DNA of 64,000 bases from Carallia brachiata (taxonomy: Eukaryota > Streptophyta > Magnoliopsida > Malpighiales > Rhizophoraceae): NCBI GenBank assembly GCA_021464245.1, contig JADCRB010000095.1, positions 155,474 through 219,473 of the forward strand. The letters are read 5' to 3'. Shown here one piece after another: positions 35,431-45,209 of this stretch. Positions within the stretch are counted from its first letter, which is position 1, and every line of letters starts with the position of its first letter. The translations under genes and the position numbers were made by a program. The notes beneath the pieces were generated by a model. The model saw nothing but the letters and a program-made list of their open reading frames with translations, made no database searches and was not told where the DNA came from.

Positions 35431-38400
35431 CCTCTTGTACTTTTTCCCCTCCGATTTGTATTATTTGAATTAGATGAGATAGAAAATAAGGAAGGTTGTC
35501 AATATGAGGTAGCAAACGATAACCATGTGACAGTTGGGATTCCTATAAGTGAAAAGAATCACCTTAGAAAGTGGTCATATTTTGTCTAGCCAATTTCATG
35601 CAAGCTTGTGATTACAACGACTAGTGGTCTTATTGCCTTTGGTTATTTGAGTAGTACCAGGATAATAATGGGCATGCCCATGCTGTTGACAACTTACAAG
35701 CACTACACTGTGACAATAACCTTGGGTAATTGTAGATCCCATGATTTCTGAAACACTAATTTGTAGGGTAAATGAGAATCGCATTTGATGTTATTATGCC
35801 TTGTGGCCGTCAAGAATGCACCTATCCAAAAAAAAACATAGACGCAGGATGGTAATGTTAAATCACACAACATGCTATAGATGAGACGTGGGAGAGCAGC
35901 CAAGAAGATCGAGAATGAAACTCTGATGGAAATTGCAAAATGCGTGAATTTGTAATTGGGAATTGTAAGATGATTATTATTATTATTATTATTATTTGTC
36001 TATTAAAAAAGTTCATTGGATAATGAGTTATACAATAAATGTAATTCTTTTCATTCTTATAAATTTCATAAATTCTTCTCCCAAAATTAAAACTTGATAC
36101 CTATAATGTAAAAATCTAAACTCTAACCATTAAAATGTCTCGATGGAGGATTATATTTTGTATTTGTTTTTGTTAAAAAACGGTGGGTTGCAATAGGGAG
36201 GAAAGAATGAAAAGGCCTGGGCCCTTGGCTTGGCAAAATGGTCCGTACTGCTATGGGTTCTGAACTCTTGGTTACTTCAGTTTGATCCGTTTGTTTAAAA
36301 TAAAAACTAAACTGAGTAGAAAATATCACAAAAAAATAAGTCACAAAAAAATAAGTAAATAAATAAACCAAATTTTGTGGGTTCATATGGCATCATGGGC
36401 AGTCTGGATTAGGTTTTTCTTATTGTATATTGGCTCGTCAGAATAAGTTGTCGTAGCAAAATGGCTTGGGCTTTTTGTTAAGCTTTATAATTGCGGAGAT
36501 GAGTTTGAGGTATGAATATTCATCTAACCGCCCAATGCACTAAATTATTTAAATTTGACAAAAATAAAATTGAAATCATCAAAATCATTAGGAACAAGTT
36601 GATACAGAACTGCATTTAGCGATTGTGATTTTCGGAGTTCAAAAATTACTAAAACCAAGCTAAATTGTCTTGTAATATTTAAGCCCACATTTTATGGAGG
36701 CATGGATCACGCAAACACCCAACAATCCCTTGCAGTCTTTGACACTCAACCGTCGATTATAGACATACGGTTCAAATATTTTTCTCTGTCATGTTTTTAA
36801 TTACATATCCTTTTTTTTTTGAAAATTTATTTTCTATTTGTTGATACTTGGAAAGTTGATGTTTGGATATTGACGGTTTTGTTTATGGAACAAGTCTACA
36901 AAATAAAAAGTGTGAATGACAATTTTAAGTATAGTTTAAATCACCAAACTGATTAAACCAATCGGTAATTGCTAATGATGATTTGACTAGTTTTCATATT
37001 ATATTGGTTTAGTTACAATTTTGAAAATTTTCAAATAATCACACTATGATTTGAATAAAAGAATCAAATCAATCCAAATTAATCTGTGTACACCCCTAGT
37101 TTGAGGCATTACCTAACTAAATAGCAAAATAGTCAAATTCTCAAAATTTTGCCAGACATATGATATCAAACATATGGAAATTATGGTAATTAATAAAACT
37201 AAGAGAATATTTTGAGAGAATTTTTTTGTATATCTTGAAGTGTAGGAAGCTACACCACAGGAAGAGAAGTTCAAAATAAAAAAAGAAAATTAAGGGAAAT
37301 TAATGTATTATTCACTGAAGAATATTAATAGAGATTATGCAAATCCTTGATATTACTTGGAAATTCTGTACAATGAACGTAAACTCTATGCAGGAATATA
37401 TACCAGAATATATAAGAATATCAAGCATGTTTTTGATCAAATCAATATAGAGGTTCTTTGCTAAGCTCAATATATAGGTTCTCATCCAGTCCATGTTTCA
37501 GATTGTTATAACTCCCATCCTAGAGCTTTCATATTTTCTATATATGTGTGTGCAATAAATTTGTTTGGAGATGCTTTGTCATTTTGACACTAGAGCTTCA
37601 TTAACCAACTTAATTTTAAGTAGTAACAAAATAGTAACGTAGTTCATCCAATGACATGTAATAATTTACTTGTTTTTTCTTTTTTCAAATCTCAATCATT
37701 ATATCTCTTTGTTACTACCTAGTACTTCCCTTGACATTAATGAATAGAGTTCACAAACGAGTAGGGTCAGGTTAAATTTGAATCAAATTGGGTTATTGGG
37801 TATGTTAGGTTACAAGTATTGAGTTAATCGAGATTTAAGTCATTCAAGTTTTAAGTGAATCAAGTTTTCAATTTATCGAATACTAAGTCATTCGGATTTG
37901 GAGTATTTAGATTTTGTATCATCGGATTTTAAGTTCATTAGATCTTTGGTTCATTGACTGTCAAATTTATGAGGTTTTGAATATATATGTTTGGAGTCTT
38001 TTAAGTTTAAGAATCAAATTATTCGAATTTCGAGTTTTTCACATTTGGTCTATCCAAGTTTCAAATTAATTAGGTTTTAGGTCAATCGGGATTTTAGATC
38101 ATTTCGTGTTTTGGTTAATTGAATTTCAAGTTATTTTAGTTTCAAGTGTTTCAAGTTACAACTATTGATTTTTTAGTGAATGCAGGTTAGATCAAGTCAA
38201 GCTTCAGAGGAATTAAGCCAAAGTATTTGGGTCGAATCCACTTTTCCAACTCTACTCTTGGACAATGATCTAAAACTCACTATCTTATGTACTAGTTGTT
38301 TTTTTTTTTTTTTTTTTAACATTATCTTGTCTACTAGTTTAAACTTTTGCATTGAATAATGTGCAATATATGGTCCCAACCATGCTACTTAATTATTCTA

Positions 38401-38929
38401 ATTTGATTTGAATTGAAATATTTTAGTGTTTATTATTTCTTTAAAGATATGCACAAACCAATATATATAAAAGTTGATTTAGGCTATAGCCAATATTTTT
38501 TTTTAAAATTTTTTTGTTATAGGGATGATTGAAAAGCCAAGAAAAGAGAATTAAAGTCATTCAATTTGAATAGGGAATCAATAAATTTTAGTAAGGGTAC
38601 CTTAACTAGTTTTGTTAGATGCGCAAGACACTATACTTAATATTCTAAGCTTGTAGTCGGCTTGCATACGAGGATACATTAAGACTAATGTAATGAGAAA
38701 TTCCTTAGTGACTGTTTTAGTTGATAAAGTAAATTTATATAATTTGTTCTTTCTAAAAGTTTGATAAGCTTACATTTTTCTTATCAAAAAAGTTATATTA
38801 ATGATTTTATCTTATTTAATAGGTAAGTAAGTAGCATAGCTCAGGGTGTGAGTGCCCATTTTGAATCATATTTCTAGATTCGGACCAAACAATAAAAGAC
38901 AATGAATTTTGTGACCACATAATTGCGGT
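35431..38929. other. Intergenic with degenerate repeats
   Basis: No gene. An (ATT)8 microsatellite is at 35973-35996. About 37755-38255 is a MITE-like relic made of quasi-periodic (about 20-25 bp) TTCGAGTTTCAAATTA-type motifs. Its weak inverted ends are TAGAGTT (near 37745) and AACTCTA (near 38250), and no target duplication was found. Confidence 0.4.
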
Positions 38930-40170
38930 AATGCTTTGTAGGTCTAATTGAGATAAAGGGATAGTGCTAAAAAATGGATAAGAGGAATCTATTTCAATAA
39001 TCAAATCTTCTTGAGAGATGTGTCTTGTCCTCTCCCAAGAAAGCGATGTGCACTGATGTTAAGGGCTCAAAATTTTTTTTTCTTACTACTTTGTGTGATT
39101 TAGAACCAATGGGGGAGGAATGAATGGTAATCAAAGGTGGCCAAATCAAGTTGCCTTTGAATTGAGATGTAAAGTCGTTTTTCTCTAGTGACAAAACAAG
39201 CCACCCACTTTGAAAAAGACTACCTTGTTTTCAAAATCTGATTGATCAAAATTCCATGGCTTTGATTTGTAAGATTGTTGGATTCATTTTACGGTCCATT
39301 GTTAAGTTACTACTTTTAATTTGAACATGTTTTTTTTTTCCCTCTTTATGACGAGAGTATAAATTAACAGTGTATTTGTTATTCCTAATCAATTATATAT
39401 ATGTGTGCGTGCGCGCCTGCGTGTGTATATACATATATAGTTTTTATTTTCTATAAGGTTAATGCCCTCAAAAATTGTGAGTACAGTGATATTACATGAT
39501 TGTAGAGTGGATTATCCTTGCGTAATAATATTTGCAAGAATTTTATTATTCCTAATTGCTAATATCATTTGTATGTTGATTGCTTCGCATCAAATATGCT
39601 TAGAGATGTTGAGTTGTGAACTCCAATACATAACCAGGTCCTACAAAAGCTCAACATGTTTAATTACGTGAGAAACGACCTCATGTGGCTCTAGCTAACC
39701 CCATAAACTAGTTTGATATATATAAAAGCAATTCTTCTTGTTTAAACACCAGTTTTTTTTTTCTTTTTTTTGGTTCTTTTATTTTTAAACACCAGTGGAG
39801 AACAAAAAATTTGTGACTAAAATGCACATGCCATGCCATATGCAACCTTAGTTACAGCTGTGACTTCAGATTTCCTTTTTTCTACCAAAAAAAAATAAAA
39901 AATAAAAATCTGTGTCTTTGAGATATATCTTTCACGCTAAACAATCATACCCATGATGGTTGGACCAATCCATTGCCAACGAAATATTATTACCTAGTTA
40001 AGGAGTGTTAATGGACAATCAAGTGGCTATGAGCGGGGGGGCTGAAGAAAGAATGCTCTTCTGCCATCCACTGTATGCCGCGATGATTTCCTTTGTTAAT
40101 CCCGTGAGATTCTTATTATATATCTGGCAATCATGGCAGTATTCAATCAAAATCCTTGTTGCAAAAACAT
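38930..40170. repeat. Segmental duplicate II, copy b
   Basis: Partner of 33850-35145 at about 5.0-5.1 kb distance, same orientation. The similarity ends about 70 bp before the left LTR at 40245. A GTGCGTGCGCGC alternating tract lies near 39404-39426. Confidence 0.8.
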
Positions 40171-40244
40171 TAGTGGAGAGAGATAAAAAAAAGTCACATA
40201 TATATAATTATGAAAATGTCTCATTCTGTAAATAAAAATAACAC

Positions 40245-41069
40245 TGTAAAGCGTAAATTTCGAGTCTAAAACAATTAAACTCGAAAATACAAAAATAAAT
40301 TACAAATAAATATTTAAAAATAAAAGAAAATTTACGTGGGGTCGATCTCCGTAGATCTTCCGATTAGTGTTCCTTTTTTTGACTCCGTCAAGGGCTGCAC
40401 GAGCTTGATCTTGACAGAAATAAATTCCACAGATTTTTCTTAAACTGGGTAGACTGAAACCGGATCTGATTTGAACGTTTTTGACTACGGTTAAGAACCG
40501 TAGAGACCAAATCTGAGCTGATTTGGCTTAATTTCACCGAGGGTCGAAGGGACTTGTTCTCGGATGAGTTATCTGGATTTTGCTGAGGGCCGTATGAGGG
40601 TTAATCCCAGCCGGATTTGTAGTAATTTGATATTTTTAGATTTATATCATAAATTCAGATCTAGGGCGATCGGAAAATATAAATCTAAAAATAACTTTGG
40701 AAATGGAAACAGCAAATTTTTTTGGGCCTTACCCCTGAAATATCTCTCAAAAAGGAGTTAGGAGAGTAATACTGCAGAGTAAAAACACGTAAGAAAAGGA
40801 GAAATTTTCTTGAGAGATTTTTAAAATTTTCTTTTTCTCTCAAATTCTCTGGATTTTTCTGTTTACAGATTTGCTGAATGTGTTTTGAACTGGGGGGCAG
40901 GGGCCTATTTATAGGGTTCCTTTCCCATGTGAACATCACATGGGAAAGGAATCTTTTTAATTGAAAATATTTTTCAAAGTTGGCGTTGCCGACTTTGAAA
41001 TCGCAACGCCAATTTTGACTTTTCTTTTTTTTTTTTTTTTTTTTTTTTCCTTTGAAAATGATGTTTACA
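40245..41069 (-). repeat. Left LTR (3' LTR of the element)
   Basis: 825 bp, TGTAAA..TTTACA ends, directly beside the polypurine tract. About 40245-40915 matches the right LTR at roughly 95% by eye, mainly single-base changes and 1-2-nt indels. The TATA-like CTATAAATAG (minus) is at about 40906-40915. The remaining ~150 bp (U3 on the minus strand) is unrelated to the other LTR and contains two inverted repeats. Confidence 0.9.
40917..40951. repeat. Perfect 16-bp hairpin in the left U3
   Basis: TTCCTTTCCCATGTGA (40917-40932) and its exact complement (40936-40951) are separated by ACA. It lies immediately beside the TATA-like element. A second inverted repeat, TTGGCGTTGC/GCAACGCCAA, follows at about 40980-41013. 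Confidence 0.9.
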
Positions 41070-41084
41070 AATGCCCCCACTTCA
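41070..41084 (-). other. Polypurine tract of the retrotransposon
   Basis: On the minus strand GAAGTGGGGGCATT directly precedes TGTAAA of the 3' LTR. This is the usual plus-strand primer site, and it fixes the element's orientation. Confidence 0.85.
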
Positions 41085-41446
41085 AGGGTCGGTAAGGAAA
41101 AACTTTACAGACGTGATCCGCACCGAGTCTTGAAGTCCAGTTTGAAATTTGGAAACGTCCTGATGAACATTGAATCTTGGAGTCTTCTATCTTTGACCAT
41201 GCCTGCTGTTGTTGGATCGCAATAGGAACCCGATACGATCTTGAGAAAGTTAGCAGCCCAGCCAATATAGAAATTGAAGCCTTGGCTCCAGGTGCATTCG
41301 AACTTCTATAGCCCGCAAAGGATTTTTTATATCTCTTAAAGTTCCAGAGCTCTGGTGAGGATGATCCGGTAGGCAAAGAACTTGAACCTCCCCAAGAGGA
41401 AGGCCCAGCACTTTGGAACTTTAAGACCTGCGCACAGAGAGACGGG

Positions 41447-41734
41447 TTATGGTGATGATTCCCGAATCTGCTTCGACGTAAGGAGAGTAGTTGGAACTTC
41501 CCTGCACGTCGCTGCATTTGTAGATCCAGGAGGACGATCAGAACTTCTCGGCTCGCTGCGATAGATGTGAACTAAGGAGAGTAGTTGGAACTCCATGACA
41601 CCGATGGCGTTGGAGATTGAGTTTCGAGGGCTTTTAGGGATCCCTCGAAGAAGACTACTCCTTCTTTTCTTAGCTCGTGCGCCTCCAACTTCTTGATCGA
41701 AGAACTTCCTGAGACAAGTGCAGAGACTAGCCAT
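41447..41734 (-). CDS. Unrecognised 95-residue frame with its own TATA box, inside the retrotransposon
   Basis: ATG at 41734-41732 in a strong plant context (AAAATGGC) opens 95 codons ending at 41447. It starts MASLCTCLRKFFDQEVGG and continues with a basic segment RAKKRRSS. It lies about 60 nt after a TATATATAT tract on the minus strand, in a leader typical of a plant gene. It sits between the WOX copy and the 3' LTR. The sequence TAAGGAGAGTAGTTGGAACT (+) occurs twice, near 41478 and 41575, a ~97-bp internal direct repeat. I do not recognise the protein. It may be a second captured gene fragment or an element-specific extra ORF. Confidence 0.4.
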   Translation of the reverse strand: MASLCTCLRKFFDQEVGGARAKKRRSSLLRGIPKSPRNSISNAIGVMEFQLLSLVHIYRSEPRSSDRPPGSTNAATCREVPTTLLTSKQIRESSP

Positions 41735-41788
41735 TTTCTTTTGAGAAAGAAGAGCTGAGGGGTGAATATTACAACTCGGGCATGCAAG

Positions 41789-41797
41789 ATATATATA
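41789..41797 (-). promoter_or_regulatory. TATA-like box ahead of the 95-residue frame
   Basis: TATATATAT on the minus strand, about 55-62 nt before the ATG. Promoter activity is inferred only from position. Directly upstream (+ 41812-41841) is a 30-base poly(A) on the minus strand. Confidence 0.3.
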
Positions 41798-41807
41798 CAA
41801 ATAATAA

Positions 41808-41842
<35 letters not shown>

Positions 41843-41935
41843 AAAAGTCAAAAAAGGTATGCAGAATCGGATAGGGCCATCCACGTCCCTTTCCTGCATA
41901 AGAGACAAAAGAGGCAGCGGCTGACGCGTGTCACG

Positions 41936-42017
41936 AAAGTCGTTACCGTGTGTGGCAGAAGTCGTTGCCGTGTGCTGCGGAAGTCGTTGCCGCGTGCTGC
42001 AGAAGTCGTTGCACCTT
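41936..42017. repeat. 21-bp tandem repeat just after the WOX stop
   Basis: AAGTCGTTGCCGTGTGCTGCGG-type units are repeated about 3.8 times with a few changes. They lie in the probable 3' UTR of the WOX copy (stop at 42033) and form frames on both strands that should not be read as genes. Confidence 0.85.
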
Positions 42018-42032
42018 ATCTTGTCGGCCGTC

Positions 42033-42674
42033 CTAGCGGGGCCCGAGGTGCAACTCCAAGTCAAGCTCGACCTCGTCTGGTGGGCCGATGATGTTGATGT
42101 CAACGTCGACGTCGCTTTCCGGCTGGTTGATGCTGCCGGAATATTCTGGAAAGAGAGGCAAAGTTTCGCCGGAATGACTCCTTTCTGCTAGAAAATGTCC
42201 TCCTAGACTTAAGTACCTAGAAGGGATGAACCCTTGGCTGACTCCGTAAGACCACCAGGACCAGCGTGCATGCTCCCATGGGCTACGGCTTTGATGAACA
42301 TACCGTGGAGAGACTATTGCGTGGAAGAACTCGGACCTGCTTCATTTGACGGCGAAGTTGTACTGGTGGGATCTACATCGGAACAGCAGACTGTTCTTTG
42401 AAAAATCAGCTCTCAGTGCTGGTTTCTTCCTGCTTCTCCGATTCTGGAACCAATAAAACACATTTTTTCCTTCGATTGCCCCGAGTGGGCGCAATCGTGA
42501 GACAAGTTGGTAAATCTGAGATGCATTAGGCATAATACCTCCATTGTTGTGGAAGACTTCCTCTAGAATTTGCAGTTGCGCCATGGTTGGTTGCCACCTT
42601 GTGCGGGGTGACCTTTCTTCTCCCTTGTCTTGAGGTTCTGCAACTGGTTCATCTTTCTTGTGGCAGAGGAGCAA
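42033..42674 (-). pseudogene. Captured WUSCHEL-related homeobox (WOX) gene inside the retrotransposon
   Basis: From 42674 one minus frame encodes a WOX-type homeodomain: TRWQPTMAQLQILEEVF (helix 1), then SQIYQLVSRLRPLGAIE and the recognition helix GKNVFYWFQNRRSRKK. A TGA at 42344-42342 interrupts. The same frame then runs 102 codons to TAG at 42035-42033, containing a WUS-box ETLPLFPEYS, an acidic ESDVDVD stretch and a C-terminal EAR-like LDLELHLGPR. WUS-box (TLxLFP) and EAR (LxLxL) motifs define WUS-clade transcriptional repressors; homeodomain, WUS-box, EAR is WUSCHEL's own order (family knowledge). Total length of about 213 codons suits a compact WOX. No intron interrupts the homeodomain. 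The nearest upstream ATG (42652) is one base out of frame. It lies in sense with gag-pol between integrase and the 3' LTR. It is probably not functional as it stands. Confidence 0.85.
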
Positions 42675-42739
42675 AGGTTGGTGTGTGGTGAAGATCGATT
42701 GAGACTGATGCTGAGTTTCAGACTCAAACCCTCCGTTGC

Positions 42740-42746
42740 TTTTATA
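42740..42746 (-). promoter_or_regulatory. TATA box ahead of the captured WOX
   Basis: TATAAAA on the minus strand (within AAATATAAAAGC), 88-94 nt before the ATG at 42652, followed by a C/A-rich leader (CTCAATCGATCTTCACC..). The arrangement is that of a plant core promoter plus 5' UTR. If it came with the gene, capture was from genomic DNA rather than a mature mRNA. Confidence 0.4.
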
Positions 42747-42779
42747 TTTTTGGGCCGTTCACAGTTTATACTCATGCGG

Positions 42780-43037
42780 GCCAGGAGTTGGATTGATTTT
42801 GAACCTGGTTTCTGGACTGTGTTTAGAACTTGGAATTTTTTGGGTTTTGGGCTTTGAATTGAATTTGGGTTGATTTGGATTTGGGTTTTTGGATCGAGTG
42901 TTTGGGTTTGGACTTTTGGATTTGGGTTGAGTGTTTGGGTTTTGGACTTAGTTTTGTGTTTTCTGAATTGGGCTCAAGTGTTTGGGTTTGGATTTTGGGT
43001 TTGGATTTTCGCTTGGACTTTCAGATCGGGACTTCCG

Positions 43038-43040
<3 letters not shown>
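42780..43040. repeat. Degenerate GTGTTTGGGTTTGGA-type repeats
   Basis: Irregular copies of GGGTTTGGATTT/GAGTGTTTGGG fill this stretch between the WOX leader and the poly(T) tract. It is non-coding low complexity. Confidence 0.6.
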
Positions 43041-43073
<33 letters not shown>

Positions 43074-43113
43074 ATTTTTTATTTTTTTTTTTTTTTTTGA
43101 TTTTTTTTTTTGA

Positions 43114-43183
<70 letters not shown>

Positions 43184-43211
43184 ATTTTTTTTTTTTTTTT
43201 TTTTTTTTTTT
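43041..43211. repeat. ~170-bp poly(T) tract (poly(A) on the element's sense strand)
   Basis: Almost pure T with a few interrupting G/C/A bases. It lies directly after the end of the integrase region in element orientation and before the captured region. Lys-only or Phe-only frames here are artefacts of the repeat. Confidence 0.95.
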
Positions 43212-43244
43212 CAAACATATTTACACATAATATGTTTCAGAAAT

Positions 43245-44400
43245 TTACCATTGATTGGGCCGATTCGGACGCCTTCTTGGTCTGACAGCATGTAAGCGTT
43301 GTGAGTGTAGGCCTCCTGCACTAAGTATGGCCCCCCATTTGGAAGTAAGCTTGTCACCAGGCCGATGCTTCATGTTGATGGGCCGTCGCACTGCAAGAAC
43401 AAGGTCTCCAACTTGAAAAGATCGAGGCGGACCCTGCGGTTGAACGTGTTGGTGAGCCGGGCTTGGTAGCACTCAAGTTGCTGTTGTGCTTCGAGCCTCC
43501 TTTCATCGAGAGCTTCTAACTCATCCAGACGTAGGCGAGCATTCTCCTCCTGTGTGAGTCCTTCCAGAACAGCCATGCGCAGGGATGGAATCTGTGTTTC
43601 CAACGGCAGTATTGCTTCGACACCGTAGACAAGTGAGTATGGCGTCGCCTGTGTTGGAGTCCGGTAAGTTGTACGATACGCCCATAATGCCTCCGGAATT
43701 CTGTCATGCCAATCTCTTTTGGATTTAGAGACTACCTTCCGCAACAGGTTGCATAAGGTCTTGTTGAATGCTTCGCCAAGCCATTTGCTGGGGCATTGTA
43801 CATGGATGACTTGTACTGCTTGAACTTGAACTTCTCGCAGAGCTTGTCATTAAGCTGTTGTAGAACTGCTTACCATTATCAGTGATGATGAATCGAGGGA
43901 CTCCATAGCGATAGATCAGCTGAGTCCGGATGAAATTGGCAACATGCTCCTTCTTTACCTCTCTAAGTGGAATGGCTTCAGCCCATTTTGAGAAGTAGTC
44001 GGTTGCTGCGAGGATGTACAGGTGACCTAGGGATGACTTTGGCAAGGGCCCCACTAAGTCGAGACCCCAAGCTTCAAAGGGCCAGGATGAGACAGTTGGA
44101 TGCAGTGGCTCCGGTGGTTGATGTATGTAATTCGCATGAAATTGACAAGCTTGACAGGTTTTAGCAAACTCAATTGAATCACGTACCATGGTTGGCCAGT
44201 AGTATCCCATCCTTCTGAGTTGGAAGTGCAACTTAGGCCCTTGATGTCCGCCACAAACACCAGAATGTGCTTCAGTGAGAGCCTGTTTTGCCTCTTCATT
44301 GGCTAGGCAGCGAAGTAACTCCATCAAAAGACCTTCGATACAGAGCATCCTTGAGATATATGAAGCGGGGAGCTCGTCGTTGAATTTCTGTCTTATGACG
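43245..44400 (-). pseudogene. Retrotransposon integrase (frameshifted)
   Basis: The HHCC zinc-binding part is seen in EAHSGVCGGHQGPK..CQACQFH. The core has AWGLDLVGPLPKS and IITDNGKQF (first two acidic residues of the D,D,E triad). After a frame change comes a NKTLCNL-like block and then WHDRIPEALWAYRTTYRTPT, the usual C-terminal part of the core. FQVGDLVLAVRRPI and a GPY/F-like end follow at about 43245-43470. At least two frame changes (near 43750-43830 and 43400) break it. Confidence 0.85.
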
Positions 44401-44599
44401 ACGATCTTCGGGCAGCTTCCCGTGCTGTAGGTAGTCAATGATTGGTTGGCGCCAATCCTCGTCCTCCGCGAGACGTACAGATACAGCGTTGGCTGCTGTA
44501 GTTTCTTCATCATCCTTTGTGGCACTATCCATTTCTGGCATACGGCAACAACTGTAGCCTGGATTTCTGACTTTGCAAGAGAAGTGGCCAGGTTAGCCA

Positions 44600-45209
44600 A
44601 CGCGTCTGCCTGAGTGTTTTCTCGTCGAGGCACATGCTCCAAGGTGATGCTTTCAAATTCATCCATTAGCTGTCGAGCACGTTGATGGTAAGGCGCAAGG
44701 TCCTCTTTCTTCATCATACAATCCTGTAAGTTGGTTGATGACGAGCTGGGAATCTCCATGGACTTCTATAGTTGGAATCTTCATATCGACAGCCATTTGA
44801 AGACCAATGATCAAAGCCTGGTATTCAGCAACATTATTTGAACATAACTCACCGAGAATGATAGCATATGGTAGTATTTGTCGTTGAGGAGTGACAAACA
44901 CTATACCGGCACCAGCACCATCACGCCTTGCTGCACCATCAAAGAACATCGTCCATGGTGGCAGTGTCTCAATGTAAAAGACCTCTTCATCTGGAAGATC
45001 ATCTGTGAACTCCCAATCGACGGAACAGGGTGATCTGCAAGGAAGTCTGCTAGAGCTTGTCCTTTGACTGCTTTTTGAGGCACGTAGACAATGTCGTAGC
45101 TTTGTAGGATTACTGCCCACTTGGCAAGTCGTCCTGACAAGATTGGTCTAGATAAGATATATTTGACAGGATCAGCTCTGGCAATGAGACGTACCGTGTG
45201 AGCCTGCAT
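44600..45209 (-). pseudogene. Second, archaeal-type RNase H domain of the retrotransposon
   Basis: WTMFFDGAARRDGAGAGIVF, NNVAEYQALIIGLQMA and VHGDSQLVINQL give the D..E..D catalytic series of an additional RNase H, ending with RRENTQADALANLA. This extra domain after the normal RNase H is diagnostic of Tat-lineage elements. A frame change lies near 44750. Confidence 0.85.

Noticed and set aside
40005..40235. A 76-codon + frame just before the left LTR
   Set aside because: No motif; it lies in segmental duplicate II, whose partner does not keep the frame.
41936..42017. CRISPR-like array from the 21-bp repeats
   Set aside because: The repeats are directly adjacent without spacers, in a plant retrotransposon.
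41447..42103. A 218-codon minus frame read as one protein
   Set aside because: Its first half runs through the 21-bp tandem repeat and a poly(A) tract (Lys run). Only the part from ATG 41734 has a gene-like start.
41762..42191. Plus-strand frames of 87-109 codons over the WOX 3' region
   Set aside because: Antisense shadows of the captured gene and the tandem repeat.
42948..43218. Lys-only and Phe-only open frames of 65-136 codons
   Set aside because: They arise solely from the poly(T)/poly(A) tract.
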